Notes: generated by a model from the letters alone, not told the origin. A DNA stretch of 64,000 bases from Yoonia sp. F2084L (GCF_023015625.1 NZ_JALKAH010000001.1:868001-932000), one strand, 5' to 3'; shown: positions 9,481 through 19,449, numbered from the stretch's first letter. Program-made: numbers and translations.

Positions 9481-10622
9481 GCCGCGCGCGCCTTCATGAA
9501 GCGGCCCAGACGGTCCAGTCCTTCGGTGATATCCGCAGTTGATCTTGCATAGGAAAACCGCAGCCAGTGGTGACCACGGGCCGCATCAAAATCAAGACCC
9601 GGGGTCACGGCGACGCCTGCCTGATCAAGGATTTCAGCCGCAAAGGCCAAGGCATCATCGGTGTATTCGGACACATCCACATAAACATAAAACGCACCAT
9701 CTGGCGGGGCAAACCGGGTCAAACCCGCCGCCTGCAACCCATCAATCATCAACGCGCGATTAGCTTGATAGACCGCCTTGTTCGCCTCTAACTCATCCGT
9801 GCAATCCATCGCGTGCAAAGCCAGCCGTTGGGCGGCATGGGGGGCGCAAATAAACATGTTCTGGGCCAGTCGTTCGACCTGCCGCACGTGATCGTGCGGC
9901 ACAATCATCCAGCCCACGCGCCAGCCGGTCATCGAAAAGTATTTGGAGAACGAATTGACGACATAGACCTCATCAGTCACCTGCAACGCGCTGACAGGGG
10001 ACGTGTCATAATCAATGCCATGATAAATCTCATCCGAGATCAGCGCGGCACCCTGCGCCTGACACGCCGCAGCCAAAGCAGCCAGCCCGGCACGATCCAA
10101 CATCGTGCCTGTCGGGTTGGCAGGGGAGGCAACGATCAAGCCATCGAGATCATGCGCGGCCACATCAGATGGCAGAGGCTGAAACCGCTGCGCAAATGTT
10201 GTAGGAATATCGACCGGTGACAGACCGACGGCCTTCAAAATCTGACGGTATGATGGATAGCATGGCGTGCCCAATCCGACCCGCGCGTCATTGTCAAAAA
10301 GCGCCGAAAACGCCAGCAGGAAGGCTCCCGATGCGCCGCTGGTGATCACAACGCGGGCCGGATCAAGCGACACGCCGTACCAATCCGCATAATGCTGCGC
10401 GATGCGTTCCTTCAACGCGGGCAGCCCAAGGGCGACGGTATATCCCAGCGGATCAGCCATATCTGCAATCAGCTTGGCCTTCGCCGCCTCCGGCGCACCC
10501 GTCCCCGGCTGGCCGACTTCCATATGGATGATATGCCGCCCGGCCTCTTCCGCTTTGCGGGCGGCTTCCATCACATCCATCACAATGAACGGATCAACAT
10601 CACCTCTGTTTGAGCGTCTCAT
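9477..10622 (-). CDS. PLP-dependent class I/II aminotransferase
   Basis: A 381-residue fold-type I aminotransferase. The PLP lysine lies in VVNSFSKYFSMTGWRVGWMI, with the conserved substrate-binding Arg in HWLRFSYARS near the C-terminus and GQPGTGAPEAA near the N-terminus. Amino donor specificity cannot be read from this. The frame also contains a TTG four codons earlier, but the ATG used here is preceded by GAGG at 8 bases. It overlaps the amidase start by 4 bases. Confidence 0.88.
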   Translation of the reverse strand: MRRSNRGDVDPFIVMDVMEAARKAEEAGRHIIHMEVGQPGTGAPEAAKAKLIADMADPLGYTVALGLPALKERIAQHYADWYGVSLDPARVVITSGASGAFLLAFSALFDNDARVGLGTPCYPSYRQILKAVGLSPVDIPTTFAQRFQPLPSDVAAHDLDGLIVASPANPTGTMLDRAGLAALAAACQAQGAALISDEIYHGIDYDTSPVSALQVTDEVYVVNSFSKYFSMTGWRVGWMIVPHDHVRQVERLAQNMFICAPHAAQRLALHAMDCTDELEANKAVYQANRALMIDGLQAAGLTRFAPPDGAFYVYVDVSEYTDDALAFAAEILDQAGVAVTPGLDFDAARGHHWLRFSYARSTADITEGLDRLGRFMKARAA

Positions 10623-10735
10623 GGCCTGCCTCAACTGCTTTGAGGTCTGTTTGCCCCTGCAAGGCGGGGGGCGTCAATGGGCAAGCGCCGTGTAACGCTT
10701 TACGAGACGTCAAAACCACCGCACTGTCGGTCCAT

Positions 10736-11164
10736 TCAGTTTACCGTAATGGTGATCGCTTCGCTCATGACAGGCGGGTCATGAGGTACATGTGTCCAAT
10801 CACCCAGCAAGAGTTGCAGCGTATGGGTGCCGGCAGGCAAATCCTTGGTCACCTGTGTCTGACCACCACCAAAGTGAACAATCTGATCAGTTGCAGGCAG
10901 ACCAGCCTCCATATCAAGCGTCGTAGGGTCGATATTGATCAGCAAATGGTGATGGCCCGTATTCTCGATCTCAACATTTGCGGGCGCTATACCCATGCCC
11001 TCAAGCCCGAACACAATCGTGACCGGGTTTGGCACGGTCGCCCCATCGGTTGGCGAAATGATATAGGCTTTTGCACCCTCAGGCGCCGGGCTGCGATGCC
11101 CGTCTGCAAAGGATGGGCTGGCAAGCAGGGTGGCTGCGGCAATAACTTGAGCAAGGTATTTCAT
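10736..11164 (-). CDS. DUF4399 exported protein
   Basis: A 142-residue protein with a cleavable signal peptide (MKYLAQVIAAATLLASPSFA) and then a beta-rich domain containing GLEGMGIAPANVEIENTGHH, HLLINID and GTHTLQLLLGDWTHVPH. This matches the DUF4399 family, of unknown function, predicted periplasmic. The frame is open 29 codons further upstream, but GGGAGG just before this ATG and the signal peptide fix the start. It stands alone between aminotransferase and ispG. Confidence 0.85.
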   Translation of the reverse strand: MKYLAQVIAAATLLASPSFADGHRSPAPEGAKAYIISPTDGATVPNPVTIVFGLEGMGIAPANVEIENTGHHHLLINIDPTTLDMEAGLPATDQIVHFGGGQTQVTKDLPAGTHTLQLLLGDWTHVPHDPPVMSEAITITVN

Positions 11165-11326
11165 GTAATCCTCCCGATCCGTTGAACTTGATGATGTAAT
11201 CATAGAACTAGGCCCAATAGCGCCAGAAACAATGCAACTACCTGTAGGCAAGGCCTAACATCACCGGAAAATGAAAGGGCGCTTGCGCGTGAAACACCGA
11301 TACGCGACAGACTTGCGGGTCTGCGG

Positions 11327-12451
11327 CTACTCTGCAGCCACGTCCTTTTGCGCTTCGAGTTCAGCAGCCTTCTTTTCGACCTGCTCAACGATATGTTCGA
11401 TCATTTCGTCGTTAGACTGCTTATGGCTTTGCTTGCCGGCCAGATAGACCATGCCAGACCCGGCACCACCGCCGGTAAAGCCCACATCAGTCATCAGCGC
11501 CTCACCGGGGCCATTCACCACACAGCCGATGATCGACAGCGACATCGGTGTCTTGATATGTTCCAGTCGCTTTTCGAGCGCTTCTACTGTCTTGATCACG
11601 TCAAACCCCTGACGCGCGCAAGACGGGCAGGAGATGATGTTCACACCGCGATGGCGCAGGCCGAGCGATTTCAAAATCTCGAAACCCATCTTCACCTCTT
11701 CGACGGGATCAGCCGACAATGAAACACGGATCGTATCACCAATTCCCATCCACAACAGGTTGCCCATGCCAATGGCAGATTTAACAGTGCCGCTGATCAG
11801 ACCACCCGCCTCAGTGATGCCCAGGTGGATAGGCGCATCCGTCGCCTCGGCCAGCTGTTGATAGGCGGCGGCCGCCATAAACACGTCAGAGGCTTTGCAA
11901 GAAATCTTGAATTCGTGGAAATCATTGTCCTGCAGTATCTTGATATGATCGAGTCCGCTTTCCACCATCGCATCGGGGCAAGGCTCACCATATTTGTCCA
12001 GCAGGTGCTTTTCCAAGGAACCGGCATTCACGCCAATGCGGATCGAACAATTATGATCGCGGGCTGCCTTGATCACTTCTTTCACGCGCTTTTCGTCACC
12101 GATGTTACCGGGGTTGATGCGCAGGCAGGCGGCCCCCGCCTCTGCCGCTTCGATCCCGCGTTTGTAGTGAAAGTGGATATCGGCCACGATAGGCACAGAT
12201 ACTTCCGGCACGATCAGCTTCAGCGCCGCACTTGATGCCTCGTCCGGCACAGAAATACGCACGATGTCTGCACCTGCCTCGGCTGCGGCGTTCACCTGCG
12301 CGATCGTCCCTTTGACATCCGTGGTCAACGTGTTCGTCATGGTTTGCACGGAAATCGGCGCGTCACCCCCTACAGGCACATTGCCCACCATAATCTGACG
12401 CGATTTGCGGCGGTAGATGTTACGCCAAGGGCGAATATGGTTCAAAGACAT
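11327..12451 (-). CDS. ispG: 4-hydroxy-3-methylbut-2-en-1-yl diphosphate synthase
   Basis: A 374-residue IspG/GcpE enzyme of the MEP isoprenoid pathway. It converts MEcPP to HMBPP using a [4Fe-4S] cluster. The TIM-barrel half begins with [20 protein letters not shown] and the cluster half carries the ligands in [14 protein letters not shown] and [11 protein letters not shown]. It lies 82 bases downstream of the RodZ-like gene on the same strand; rodZ-ispG order is also found in gammaproteobacteria. Confidence 0.96.
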   Translation of the reverse strand: MSLNHIRPWRNIYRRKSRQIMVGNVPVGGDAPISVQTMTNTLTTDVKGTIAQVNAAAEAGADIVRISVPDEASSAALKLIVPEVSVPIVADIHFHYKRGIEAAEAGAACLRINPGNIGDEKRVKEVIKAARDHNCSIRIGVNAGSLEKHLLDKYGEPCPDAMVESGLDHIKILQDNDFHEFKISCKASDVFMAAAAYQQLAEATDAPIHLGITEAGGLISGTVKSAIGMGNLLWMGIGDTIRVSLSADPVEEVKMGFEILKSLGLRHRGVNIISCPSCARQGFDVIKTVEALEKRLEHIKTPMSLSIIGCVVNGPGEALMTDVGFTGGGAGSGMVYLAGKQSHKQSNDEMIEHIVEQVEKKAAELEAQKDVAAE

Positions 12452-12533
12452 CGGAATTCCGGCTTTCGACTACAAATCTGTTGTCGGTAACCTATGCCGC
12501 GCGCGCCGTCTCAGCAAGCGCTCGGGACTGCGA

Positions 12534-13727
12534 TTATTCGTCCACCGCGACCTCAGCCACATTGACGATCTCGGCCAGATCATCATCCGCTGTCAAATCG
12601 GCAACGGCGTAGGTCTCTGTCAGGCTTTGGGTCGTCAAAGCCACGTTCGAGGTCACAACTCCCGACGGGCCAACCGGCCCATAATGCACGCCGTTCACCG
12701 CAAAATACATCGCGCCGCTTTCACCCACACGCAGCGTGGCAGGTTCTTCTGTTGCCGGAACCACAAAGTTCTGTCCCGGCTCCATCACACCTTCAAAAAT
12801 CACCGTACCATCGGCAGAGCGTACACGGACCCACGCAGGGCGCACAGCGACCAACTGCAACTCGGGCACATCCGGTTCAACGACTTGGATCGCAGGTGGT
12901 GTCGGCAAATCAGCACTCGCAACACTCAGTTCCGGCACCTCCGGTACACCCACGTCAGGCATCAGCGCTCCGATTGTACCTGGGCTGAGTGTCGAAATTG
13001 GTGCATCACGCGCCACAAGCACAGGCACGTCCAAAGCTTGTGGCCGATAAAGCCGATCCAACGCCTGTGCTGTTGGAGCCTGAAAACCGGCTAGAGCATC
13101 ATTCGTCTCAATCGCATTCGTAGCACCTGCCAGCGGGTCGAGATCGGATAAGACAACGGGTGTCTGCTCGATCGGTGCAAACTGTACCTTTTGCACCTCT
13201 TGCAGCACGGTCCAGCCACCGTATCCCAAGGCTGAGATCAGCGCGATCAATACGGCAACTGAGCCTATCGCGCGCGGTTCAACGCCTGAAAACACGGCCT
13301 CGCCTGCGGGAATAAAGGGCGTGGCGGAGGATGAAAAAATATCTTTGCCCAAAGGCGTTGAGGCAGGATCGAAACTTTTTCCTTTTAGCGATGATGCCTC
13401 GGCAGACATACCATGCGCCGTTACAAATCCGCTTTCTTTGCAGAAAGTCGCAAATGCGTCATCGGGGTCCATGCCCAGATAACGGGCGTATGACCGCACG
13501 TAGCCCGCAATAAATCCGGGGGTATCAAAAGCGGAAGGATCGGCATTTTCGATGGCGGCAATATAGGCGGCTTTGATCTTGAGCTCGCGTTGGACGTCCA
13601 ACAGGCTTTTGCCCATTGTCGCACGTTCACCGCGCATCAAATCGCCCAAACGTAAATCGTAGGCGTCAAACCCTATGGTTTGTACGTCCTCCGACGCGTC
13701 CGCACGCTTGAAGGTCTTCCCGATCAT
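12534..13727 (-). CDS. RodZ-like helix-turn-helix membrane protein
   Basis: A 397-residue protein. Residues 28-95 are an Xre-type HTH_25 domain (GERATMGKSLLDVQRELKIK, YLGMDPDDAFATFCKE), a single membrane span lies near 152-175, a Pro/Val-rich linker follows, and a C-terminal DUF4115 domain is seen near 285-370 (RPAWVRVRSADGTVIFEGVM). This is the domain order of RodZ, which links MreB to the elongation machinery. Sequence identity to RodZ is low outside these domains, so a shape role is inferred from architecture and from ispG downstream. Confidence 0.85.
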   Translation of the reverse strand: MIGKTFKRADASEDVQTIGFDAYDLRLGDLMRGERATMGKSLLDVQRELKIKAAYIAAIENADPSAFDTPGFIAGYVRSYARYLGMDPDDAFATFCKESGFVTAHGMSAEASSLKGKSFDPASTPLGKDIFSSSATPFIPAGEAVFSGVEPRAIGSVAVLIALISALGYGGWTVLQEVQKVQFAPIEQTPVVLSDLDPLAGATNAIETNDALAGFQAPTAQALDRLYRPQALDVPVLVARDAPISTLSPGTIGALMPDVGVPEVPELSVASADLPTPPAIQVVEPDVPELQLVAVRPAWVRVRSADGTVIFEGVMEPGQNFVVPATEEPATLRVGESGAMYFAVNGVHYGPVGPSGVVTSNVALTTQSLTETYAVADLTADDDLAEIVNVAEVAVDE

Positions 13728-13843
13728 CGACTGTCCCGCCGCTCAATGCCCCTAAGCGCCAATCGTCCAACGAATCGAAACAATACAAGCGCCTAGCACT
13801 TAAATAACACGTCCTACAAAGTTATGCACAGGTCTATATTATG

Positions 13844-15067
13844 TTATCCGGCAAGCTCAGCGCGATTTAGCGCACAGTGTGACCAAAGATCATCCAAAGC
13901 GCCCACCAAAGCATCCATTTCACGTGGGCCATGTACGGGTGAAGGCGTAAACCGCAACCGCTCTGTCCCACGTGGAACCGTGGGAAAGTTGATCGGTTGC
14001 ACGTAAATTCCGAACTCGGACAACAACATATCTGACAATTTCTTTGTATGAACAGGGTCGCCCACGATCAGCGGCACGATATGACTGCCATGGTCAATGA
14101 TCGGCAGACCCATCCCTTTCAGCCGCAGCTTAAGAATTTTTGCCTGCGTCTGATGCCGTTCGCGCGATGCTTGATCGGTTTTCAGATGCGCAACCGAGGC
14201 CGCAGCACCGGCTGCAACAGCGGGCGGCAAGGATGTGGTAAAGATGAATCCTGGCGCATAAGATCTTATTGCATCACACATTTTCGCGCTTGCCGCGATA
14301 TAACCGCCCATCACACCATAGGCTTTCGCCAGTGTGCCGTTGATAATGTCGATGCGCCCCATCAACCCATCACGCTCGGCCACACCCGCGCCGCGGGGGC
14401 CGTACATGCCAACGGCGTGCACTTCGTCGATATAGGTCAGCGCACCAAATTCATTCGCCAGATCGCAGATCTCTTCAATCGGGCCAAAATCGCCATCCAT
14501 CGAATAGATCGATTCAAATGCAATCACCTTTGGCGCGGCAGGATCGTCAGCCGCCAGCAGCTCGCGCAGGTGGGCCACATCATTGTGACGGAAAATGCGT
14601 TTGGCACCGCCGTTGCGACGAACACCTTCGATCATCGACGCGTGGTTCAAAGCGTCAGAATAGATGATCAAACCGGGAAACAGCTTTGGCAGTGTGCTTA
14701 ACGTGGCGTCATTGGCGATATAGGCGGAGGTGAAAAGCAAGGCCGCTTCCTTGCGATGCAAATCGGCCAACTCTGCCTCAAGCCGCTTGTGATAGACCGT
14801 CGTGCCGGAAATATTACGTGTCCCGCCAGAGCCCGCACCGGTTGCATCAATCGCCTCATGCATCGCCGCCAATACGGACGGATGCTGACCCATGCCAAGA
14901 TAGTCGTTACCGCACCACACCGTTACGGGGGCATCAGAGCCATCAGGCTTTCGCCATGTTGCATGGGGAAACTGACCGCGTTTTCGTTCAATGTCGATGA
15001 AAGTCCGATAGCGACCTTCTTCGTGCAAACGTTCAATCGCTGTATCCAACTGGGCGTTATAGTCCAC
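13844..15067 (-). CDS. hemA: 5-aminolevulinate synthase
   Basis: A 407-residue PLP enzyme that condenses glycine and succinyl-CoA to 5-aminolevulinate, the first step of haem synthesis in alphaproteobacteria. Motifs are [26 protein letters not shown], and the PLP lysine in [15 protein letters not shown] near residue 247. The start is GTG with AAAGGA about 9 bases upstream. A perfect FNR-type box lies about 150 bases upstream of the start, suggesting oxygen control as reported for hemA in Rhodobacter. Confidence 0.96.
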   Translation of the reverse strand: MDYNAQLDTAIERLHEEGRYRTFIDIERKRGQFPHATWRKPDGSDAPVTVWCGNDYLGMGQHPSVLAAMHEAIDATGAGSGGTRNISGTTVYHKRLEAELADLHRKEAALLFTSAYIANDATLSTLPKLFPGLIIYSDALNHASMIEGVRRNGGAKRIFRHNDVAHLRELLAADDPAAPKVIAFESIYSMDGDFGPIEEICDLANEFGALTYIDEVHAVGMYGPRGAGVAERDGLMGRIDIINGTLAKAYGVMGGYIAASAKMCDAIRSYAPGFIFTTSLPPAVAAGAAASVAHLKTDQASRERHQTQAKILKLRLKGMGLPIIDHGSHIVPLIVGDPVHTKKLSDMLLSEFGIYVQPINFPTVPRGTERLRFTPSPVHGPREMDALVGALDDLWSHCALNRAELAG

Positions 15068-15393
15068 GTCGTCGTCCTTTACTTCGGTACAAAAACCACC
15101 CTTTCGGCAGGCCTTTGAATCGTTCTAAACCTCATATAGAGCGCGACAGCACGGGGCAAGACGTTACAAAGTGTCGCGACACGTCACATCATTGATGAAA
15201 GGTCTGACGACGTGCTTCATTGATTTGCATCAAAGGCTGCGTAAAAATATCCAAACTGATCATTTTCCGCGTCCAATCAAACTTCGGGGTCAGCGCCAAA
15301 GGCGCGAGTCGCAGCGCACCTCTTTTTGCGCCATTGACCTAATGCGCAATTCCGACAACGTTACGCGAAACACTTAAGAAGTAGGTAACAGCC
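15068..15393. other. Divergent intergenic region between hemA and dipeptidase
   Basis: 326 bases with no credible gene. It holds the FNR-type box at 15220-15233 and, between that box and hemA, a 12-bp perfect palindrome GTGTCGCGACAC at 15171-15182 that could be a second operator or chance. No convincing -35/-10 pair was identified for either gene. Confidence 0.6.
15220..15233. promoter_or_regulatory. FNR/FnrL-type binding site upstream of hemA
   Basis: TTGATTTGCATCAA is an exact match to the FNR consensus TTGAT-N4-ATCAA. It lies in the divergent region, 153 bases upstream of hemA and 160 upstream of the dipeptidase. FnrL control of hemA through such a site is established in Rhodobacter; the assignment to hemA here is inference from position. 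Confidence 0.8.
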
Positions 15394-16767
15394 ATGACCC
15401 TCACCCCCGTGCTCGCCCGTATTGACGCGGACCTGCCCCAAGCGACTGCGCGCCTCCTAGAGCTTTTGCGCATTCCCTCCATCTCGACCGATCCCGCCTA
15501 CAAAAGCGATTGTGACACCGCAGCCGACTGGCTTGTTGCTGACCTGCAATCCATCGGGTTCGAGGCCTCCAAGCGGCCCACGACAGGACACCCGATGGTC
15601 GTGGCCCATACCGGTGGCGACGGCCCGCACATTCTGTTTTACGGCCACTACGACGTGCAACCCGTTGATCCACTTGAATTATGGGACCGCGACCCTTTTG
15701 ACCCGCAAGTCGAAGACACCGCCAAAGGCCAAGTCATTCGCGGCCGCGGATCGTCAGACGACAAAGGGCAGCTGATGACTTTTGTCGAAGCCTGCCGCGC
15801 ATGGAAAGCAGAGCACGGCACCCTGCCCGCCAACATTACGATCTTTTTCGAAGGCGAAGAGGAATCAGGTTCACCCTCTCTCACCCCCTTCATGGAAGAA
15901 AACCGCGAGGAACTGACAGCCGATATCGCACTGATCTGTGACACCGGCCTTTACGGCGACAGCACACCTGCGATCATCACCCAACTGCGCGGTCTCTTGG
16001 GCGAAGAACTAACTATCACGGGGCCCGACAAAGACCTGCACTCTGGCATGTATGGCGGGCTGGCCATGAACCCTGCCCGCGTTCTGGCACGCATCATCGC
16101 AGCCCTGCATGACGACAACGGACGGATCACCGTGCCGGGGTTCTACGACGGTGTACCGGAGCTTTCCAACGAACTTGCCGCGGCATGGGACGACCTGAAA
16201 TTCGACGAAAAACACTTCCTTGGTGAAGTCGGCCTGTCCGAGCCCGCAGGCGAAGTCGGTCGCCGCCCGCTGGAGATGATCTGGTCACGCCCCACCTGCG
16301 AAGTGAACGGCATGTGGTCCGGTTACACAGGCGACGGTTTCAAAACAGTGCTACCGTCCGAAGCGCACGCCAAAATCAGCTTCCGCCTTGTCGGCACGCA
16401 GGACCCGCTGAAAATCCGCGAGAGTTTCCGCAACATGGTCCAAAGCATGCTGCCCGCCGATTGTTCGGTCAGCTTCAGCGACCATGGGGCAAGTGCCGCC
16501 GGGCAAATGACAACAACGCACCCCGCCTTCGATCAAGCGCGCAAAGCCCTATCCGACGAATGGCCCAACGCCGCGGCCTACGTCGGCTGCGGCGGGTCCA
16601 TCCCAATTGCAGGACATTTCAAGGACATCCTGGACATGGACGCGATGCTGATTGGCTTTGGAAAAGACGACGACGCCATCCACTCACCCAACGAAAAATA
16701 TGACCTGTCGTCATTCCATAAGGGGATCAGAAGCTGGGCACGCATTTTGGATGCAATGACGTCTTAG
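15394..16767 (+). CDS. M20 family dipeptidase / peptidase
   Basis: A 457-residue M20 metallopeptidase. The di-zinc site is recognisable as FYGHYDVQPVDP near residue 82, RGSSDDKGQLM near 120 and FEGEEESGSPSL near 152, with LICDTGLY and a late HSPNEKYD carrying the last ligand. A dimerisation domain is inserted around 200-340. The length matches carnosinase-like dipeptidases of this family rather than N-acyl amino acid deacylases. No signal peptide, so it is cytoplasmic. It is probably monocistronic. Confidence 0.92.
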   Translation: MTLTPVLARIDADLPQATARLLELLRIPSISTDPAYKSDCDTAADWLVADLQSIGFEASKRPTTGHPMVVAHTGGDGPHILFYGHYDVQPVDPLELWDRDPFDPQVEDTAKGQVIRGRGSSDDKGQLMTFVEACRAWKAEHGTLPANITIFFEGEEESGSPSLTPFMEENREELTADIALICDTGLYGDSTPAIITQLRGLLGEELTITGPDKDLHSGMYGGLAMNPARVLARIIAALHDDNGRITVPGFYDGVPELSNELAAAWDDLKFDEKHFLGEVGLSEPAGEVGRRPLEMIWSRPTCEVNGMWSGYTGDGFKTVLPSEAHAKISFRLVGTQDPLKIRESFRNMVQSMLPADCSVSFSDHGASAAGQMTTTHPAFDQARKALSDEWPNAAAYVGCGGSIPIAGHFKDILDMDAMLIGFGKDDDAIHSPNEKYDLSSFHKGIRSWARILDAMTS

Positions 16768-16992
16768 GTTCAAGGTGGATCAAGAATTGCCTCACTTTTT
16801 GGAACAGATGACGCGCTTGCCTATGCTCAACACCTTGTTGACGCAAACCCCAGCGATGCCCGCGCCTATGTCATTGATGTCTGCAAGACATCGGAGGGTC
16901 TTAGGATGATAGAAACAAATTGCATCAACACCGCAGGTTTTTACGCAACCAATTTGATCAAGCTGGCAAATGCGATTGATCCGATGGAATGA
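16768..16992 (+). pseudogene. C-terminal remnant of an ATP-grasp protein
   Basis: Directly after the dipeptidase stop, and in the same frame, 74 codons read through to a TGA at 16990 without any good start. They encode VQGGSRIASLFG, AQHLVDANPSDARAYVIDV and SEGLRMIETNCINTAGFYAT. The pattern DV-x-x-T-x-x-G-x-x-x-x-E-x-N-x-x-N-x-A-G-F-Y is the C-terminal metal/ATP site of ATP-grasp (DUF4343-like) proteins. The N-terminal two thirds of such a protein are missing. I read it as a gene remnant left by a deletion or transfer whose breakpoint lies at the dipeptidase stop. Confidence 0.72.
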
Positions 16993-17112
16993 GGAAAGCT
17001 ACGCTGTTGATTTGGCTGAAACCCAAGCTTACCGCTACGACAGAATTCGGGGTACACTGCGCCAACGACCATGCTAAGACACCATAGCTACGGTATTGGG
17101 ATTGAGTGAATT

Positions 17113-18054
17113 ATGAGTGCATCTGAAACAGCCGGTTACCAGGGTCCAGCACTTCTTCACGTCGGCTACATCAAGACCGGCACCACTTATTTGCAGCAAA
17201 CCATCTTTGCTGATGAAAGCTTGGGATTTGCATTGGTGGGCGGGGATCAAAACCGTGCACTGCTCGTCAGTTGGTTTCGTGCCCGCAATGACTATGACTT
17301 TGACGCCGAAGCCCTGAAAACCGAGATGCGCGCACTTGAGGAACCAATTCGCATGCGCGGGCTTATCCCTGTGTGGTCCGAAGAAACCCTTTTGGGCGAC
17401 CCTTTGGTGTCCGACTACTGCGGCCCCGCGATTTTGGCGCAGCTGAAACAGCTTGATCTGGACGTCAAAGTGCTGATCACCATCCGACGCCAAGAGGGGT
17501 TCGCTTTGTCCGGCTACCGCGAGGCCCTGCGCTATGGGCGCTACAGGATGCGCGATTTCATCGGCACTGGCAAAGAAGAGCTTTCAATGCGACCGATCTT
17601 GCGGCCAGAGTTTCTGTGTTACGACATCGCTCTCGCCCATTACCGGAACACTTTCGGCGCAGCAAACTGCACGGCCTTGCCCCTCGAAATGCTGCGCAGT
17701 GATCCTGTTGGTTATGCCAATGTGATATGTCGCCTGATGGACCGCCCCGACGCGACGAACGTTGACGCAGCACCTCGCAACGTGGGACGGGGTGCAACGG
17801 CCTTAACGGTAGCGAGAGTGCTTAATGGGCTCTATACAGTCAGCCCTCTAACGTTTCAGCGCAGCCTGACACATCGTGTGGTCGACAAGGTACTGAACAT
17901 CATAAACCGGCTCGCCCCTGCAGCGCTGGACCGGCGCATTGAGACGACATGGCGCAAACAAATTGATGACGCTTATGAGAACCGGTTTGCTGACAGCAAC
18001 CGTCGTCTGGAAGAGATGACCGGCCTCGTTCTGCAGCAGTTCGACTATCAATAG
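17113..18054 (+). CDS. Sulfotransferase-like protein
   Basis: A 313-residue protein whose start HVGYIKTGTTYLQQTIF near residue 17 matches the 5'-phosphosulfate-binding loop of PAPS-dependent sulfotransferases. A later basic segment (VLITIRRQEGFALSGYREAL, near 120) resembles their 3'-phosphate site, where R-x-P-x-x-x-x-x-S-x-Y is usual. The rest is poorly conserved, so the acceptor cannot be named. It sits on the 3' side of tRNA-Asp next to a gene remnant, in a stretch of accessory character. Confidence 0.65.
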   Translation: MSASETAGYQGPALLHVGYIKTGTTYLQQTIFADESLGFALVGGDQNRALLVSWFRARNDYDFDAEALKTEMRALEEPIRMRGLIPVWSEETLLGDPLVSDYCGPAILAQLKQLDLDVKVLITIRRQEGFALSGYREALRYGRYRMRDFIGTGKEELSMRPILRPEFLCYDIALAHYRNTFGAANCTALPLEMLRSDPVGYANVICRLMDRPDATNVDAAPRNVGRGATALTVARVLNGLYTVSPLTFQRSLTHRVVDKVLNIINRLAPAALDRRIETTWRKQIDDAYENRFADSNRRLEEMTGLVLQQFDYQ

Positions 18055-18104
18055 CTTTTAGTCTCCGCGCGGTCAGCAGAGCAATCAACATAAATAAAAG
18101 AAAA

Positions 18105-18181
18105 TGGCGCGGTTGACGGGGCTCGAACCCGCGACCCCCGGCGTGACAGGCCGGTACTCTAACCAGCTGAGCTACAACCGC
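18105..18181 (-). tRNA. tRNA-Asp (GTC)
   Basis: A 77-nt cloverleaf with encoded CCA. The acceptor stem GCGGTTG/CAACCGC, D-arm AGCTCAGCTGGTTAGAGT, anticodon loop CTGTCAC with GTC, and T-arm GGGTTCGAGCCCC are all present. It is identical over its full length to the tRNA-Asp at 23500 on the other strand. Confidence 0.98.
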
Positions 18182-18254
18182 GCATCTACTTGTTCGGCAT
18201 CGCGACCGAACGTGGGCTGCTTCTAAGTGGGGGAACGCGCCCCGTCAAGCGCCC

Positions 18255-19193
18255 TTAGCGATCCGGCAGTGGAATAAATTCCGCGTCATCGCCGGGCGGC
18301 AATTGAAAGCGTCCGTTTTGCCAATCGCCGGCGCGCCAAGCCTCTTTTGCCTCTTCGATGCGCTCCTTGCTTGAGGCCACGAAATTCCACCAGATATAGC
18401 GCTCGCCTTCCATCGTGGCACCGCCCAGCAACATCACGCGCGCGCCTTGTGAGCCCGCTTTCATGCTCACGCGATCACCGGGGCGGAATACCATCATGCG
18501 GCCCTGATCATAGGTCTCGCCTGCGATTTCCACAGAGCCTTCAAGCACATAGGCCCCACGGTCCTCGTGATTGTCGGGCAGTGGCAGGCCCGCGCCTGCC
18601 GCCAACACGGCGTCGAGGTAAAACATCTCAGACGGCGTTTCGACCGGCGCGCGTTCGCCGTAAGCGTCGCCCATGATCAGGCGCACTTGTTTACCTTCTC
18701 CCTCCATCACAGGCAGGTCACCCTTGGGCGCGTGAATAAACGCCGCCTCGCGATCCTCGGCCCCTTTGGGCAAGGCAATCCAGGACTGAATACCAAACAG
18801 GCTCTGTGGTTTCTTCATTGCCTCGCCATCCATGCGTTCCGAGTGGGTGATCCCGTGGCCCGAAATCATCAGGTTCATCGCCCCCGGTTCGATCCATTGG
18901 TCAGTGCCAAGACTATCGCGGTGGTGGATAGCGCCGCGATGCAGATACGTCACCGTGGCCAGCCCTATGTGGGGGTGCGGACGCACATCCATTCCCTGAC
19001 CTGTGACGAACTCCGCAGGGCCCATCTGGTCAAAGAAGATAAAGGGACCGACCATCTGACGGCGCGGTGCAGGCAGCGCGCGGCGGACCTCAAAGCCGCC
19101 CAAGTCACGGGCACGGGGCACGATCACGGTTTCAATCGCGTCAACGGCATCGCCGGTCGGGCAGTCAGGATCAAGGGCGGGGTTCCAGCTCAT
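18255..19193 (-). CDS. Pirin family protein
   Basis: A 312-residue bicupin of the pirin family. The N-terminal cupin has the metal-binding pattern RPHPHIGLATVTYLHRGAIH and HRDSLGTD, followed by GHGITHSERM. The C-terminal cupin (pirin_C) carries LPDNHEDRGAYVLEGSVEI. Bacterial pirins include quercetinase-like dioxygenases and regulatory partners of metabolic enzymes; which applies here is not visible. It ends about 75 bases from the tRNA-Asp gene and shows no operon partner. Confidence 0.92.
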   Translation of the reverse strand: MSWNPALDPDCPTGDAVDAIETVIVPRARDLGGFEVRRALPAPRRQMVGPFIFFDQMGPAEFVTGQGMDVRPHPHIGLATVTYLHRGAIHHRDSLGTDQWIEPGAMNLMISGHGITHSERMDGEAMKKPQSLFGIQSWIALPKGAEDREAAFIHAPKGDLPVMEGEGKQVRLIMGDAYGERAPVETPSEMFYLDAVLAAGAGLPLPDNHEDRGAYVLEGSVEIAGETYDQGRMMVFRPGDRVSMKAGSQGARVMLLGGATMEGERYIWWNFVASSKERIEEAKEAWRAGDWQNGRFQLPPGDDAEFIPLPDR

Positions 19194-19331
19194 CGCTTTG
19201 CTCCTTTATGGGTACAGAAGGAAAGATATATCGGGCCAAGTTGAATGCTAGACCGCTCCACGAAGAGAAATTGTGCAAACACGCACAGAACCATAGGTTT
19301 GGTGTGAGGCGACGAATATCAAGCTGAGGTA

Positions 19332-19407
19332 TGGTGGGTGATGAGAGGCTCGAACTCCCGACATCTTCCGTGTAAAGGAAGCGCTCTACCAACTGAGCTA
19401 ATCACCC
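19332..19407 (-). tRNA. tRNA-Val (TAC)
   Basis: A 76-nt cloverleaf on the minus strand with encoded CCA. The acceptor stem is GGGTGAT/ATCACCC, the D-arm AGCTCAGTTGGTAGAGCG, the anticodon loop TTTACAC gives TAC (Val), and the T-arm is GGAGTTCGAGCCTCTC-like. It sits between the pirin and phosphatase genes. Confidence 0.97.
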
Positions 19408-19449
19408 GACGCCGCATCGTTTAGACCAGCCGTGCGGACAGTGCAAGCC

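Noticed and set aside
17000..18104. Attachment-site duplication of the tRNA-Asp 3' end
   Set aside because: No second copy of the tRNA 3' end was found between the dipeptidase and tRNA-Asp, so an integrated element cannot be claimed.
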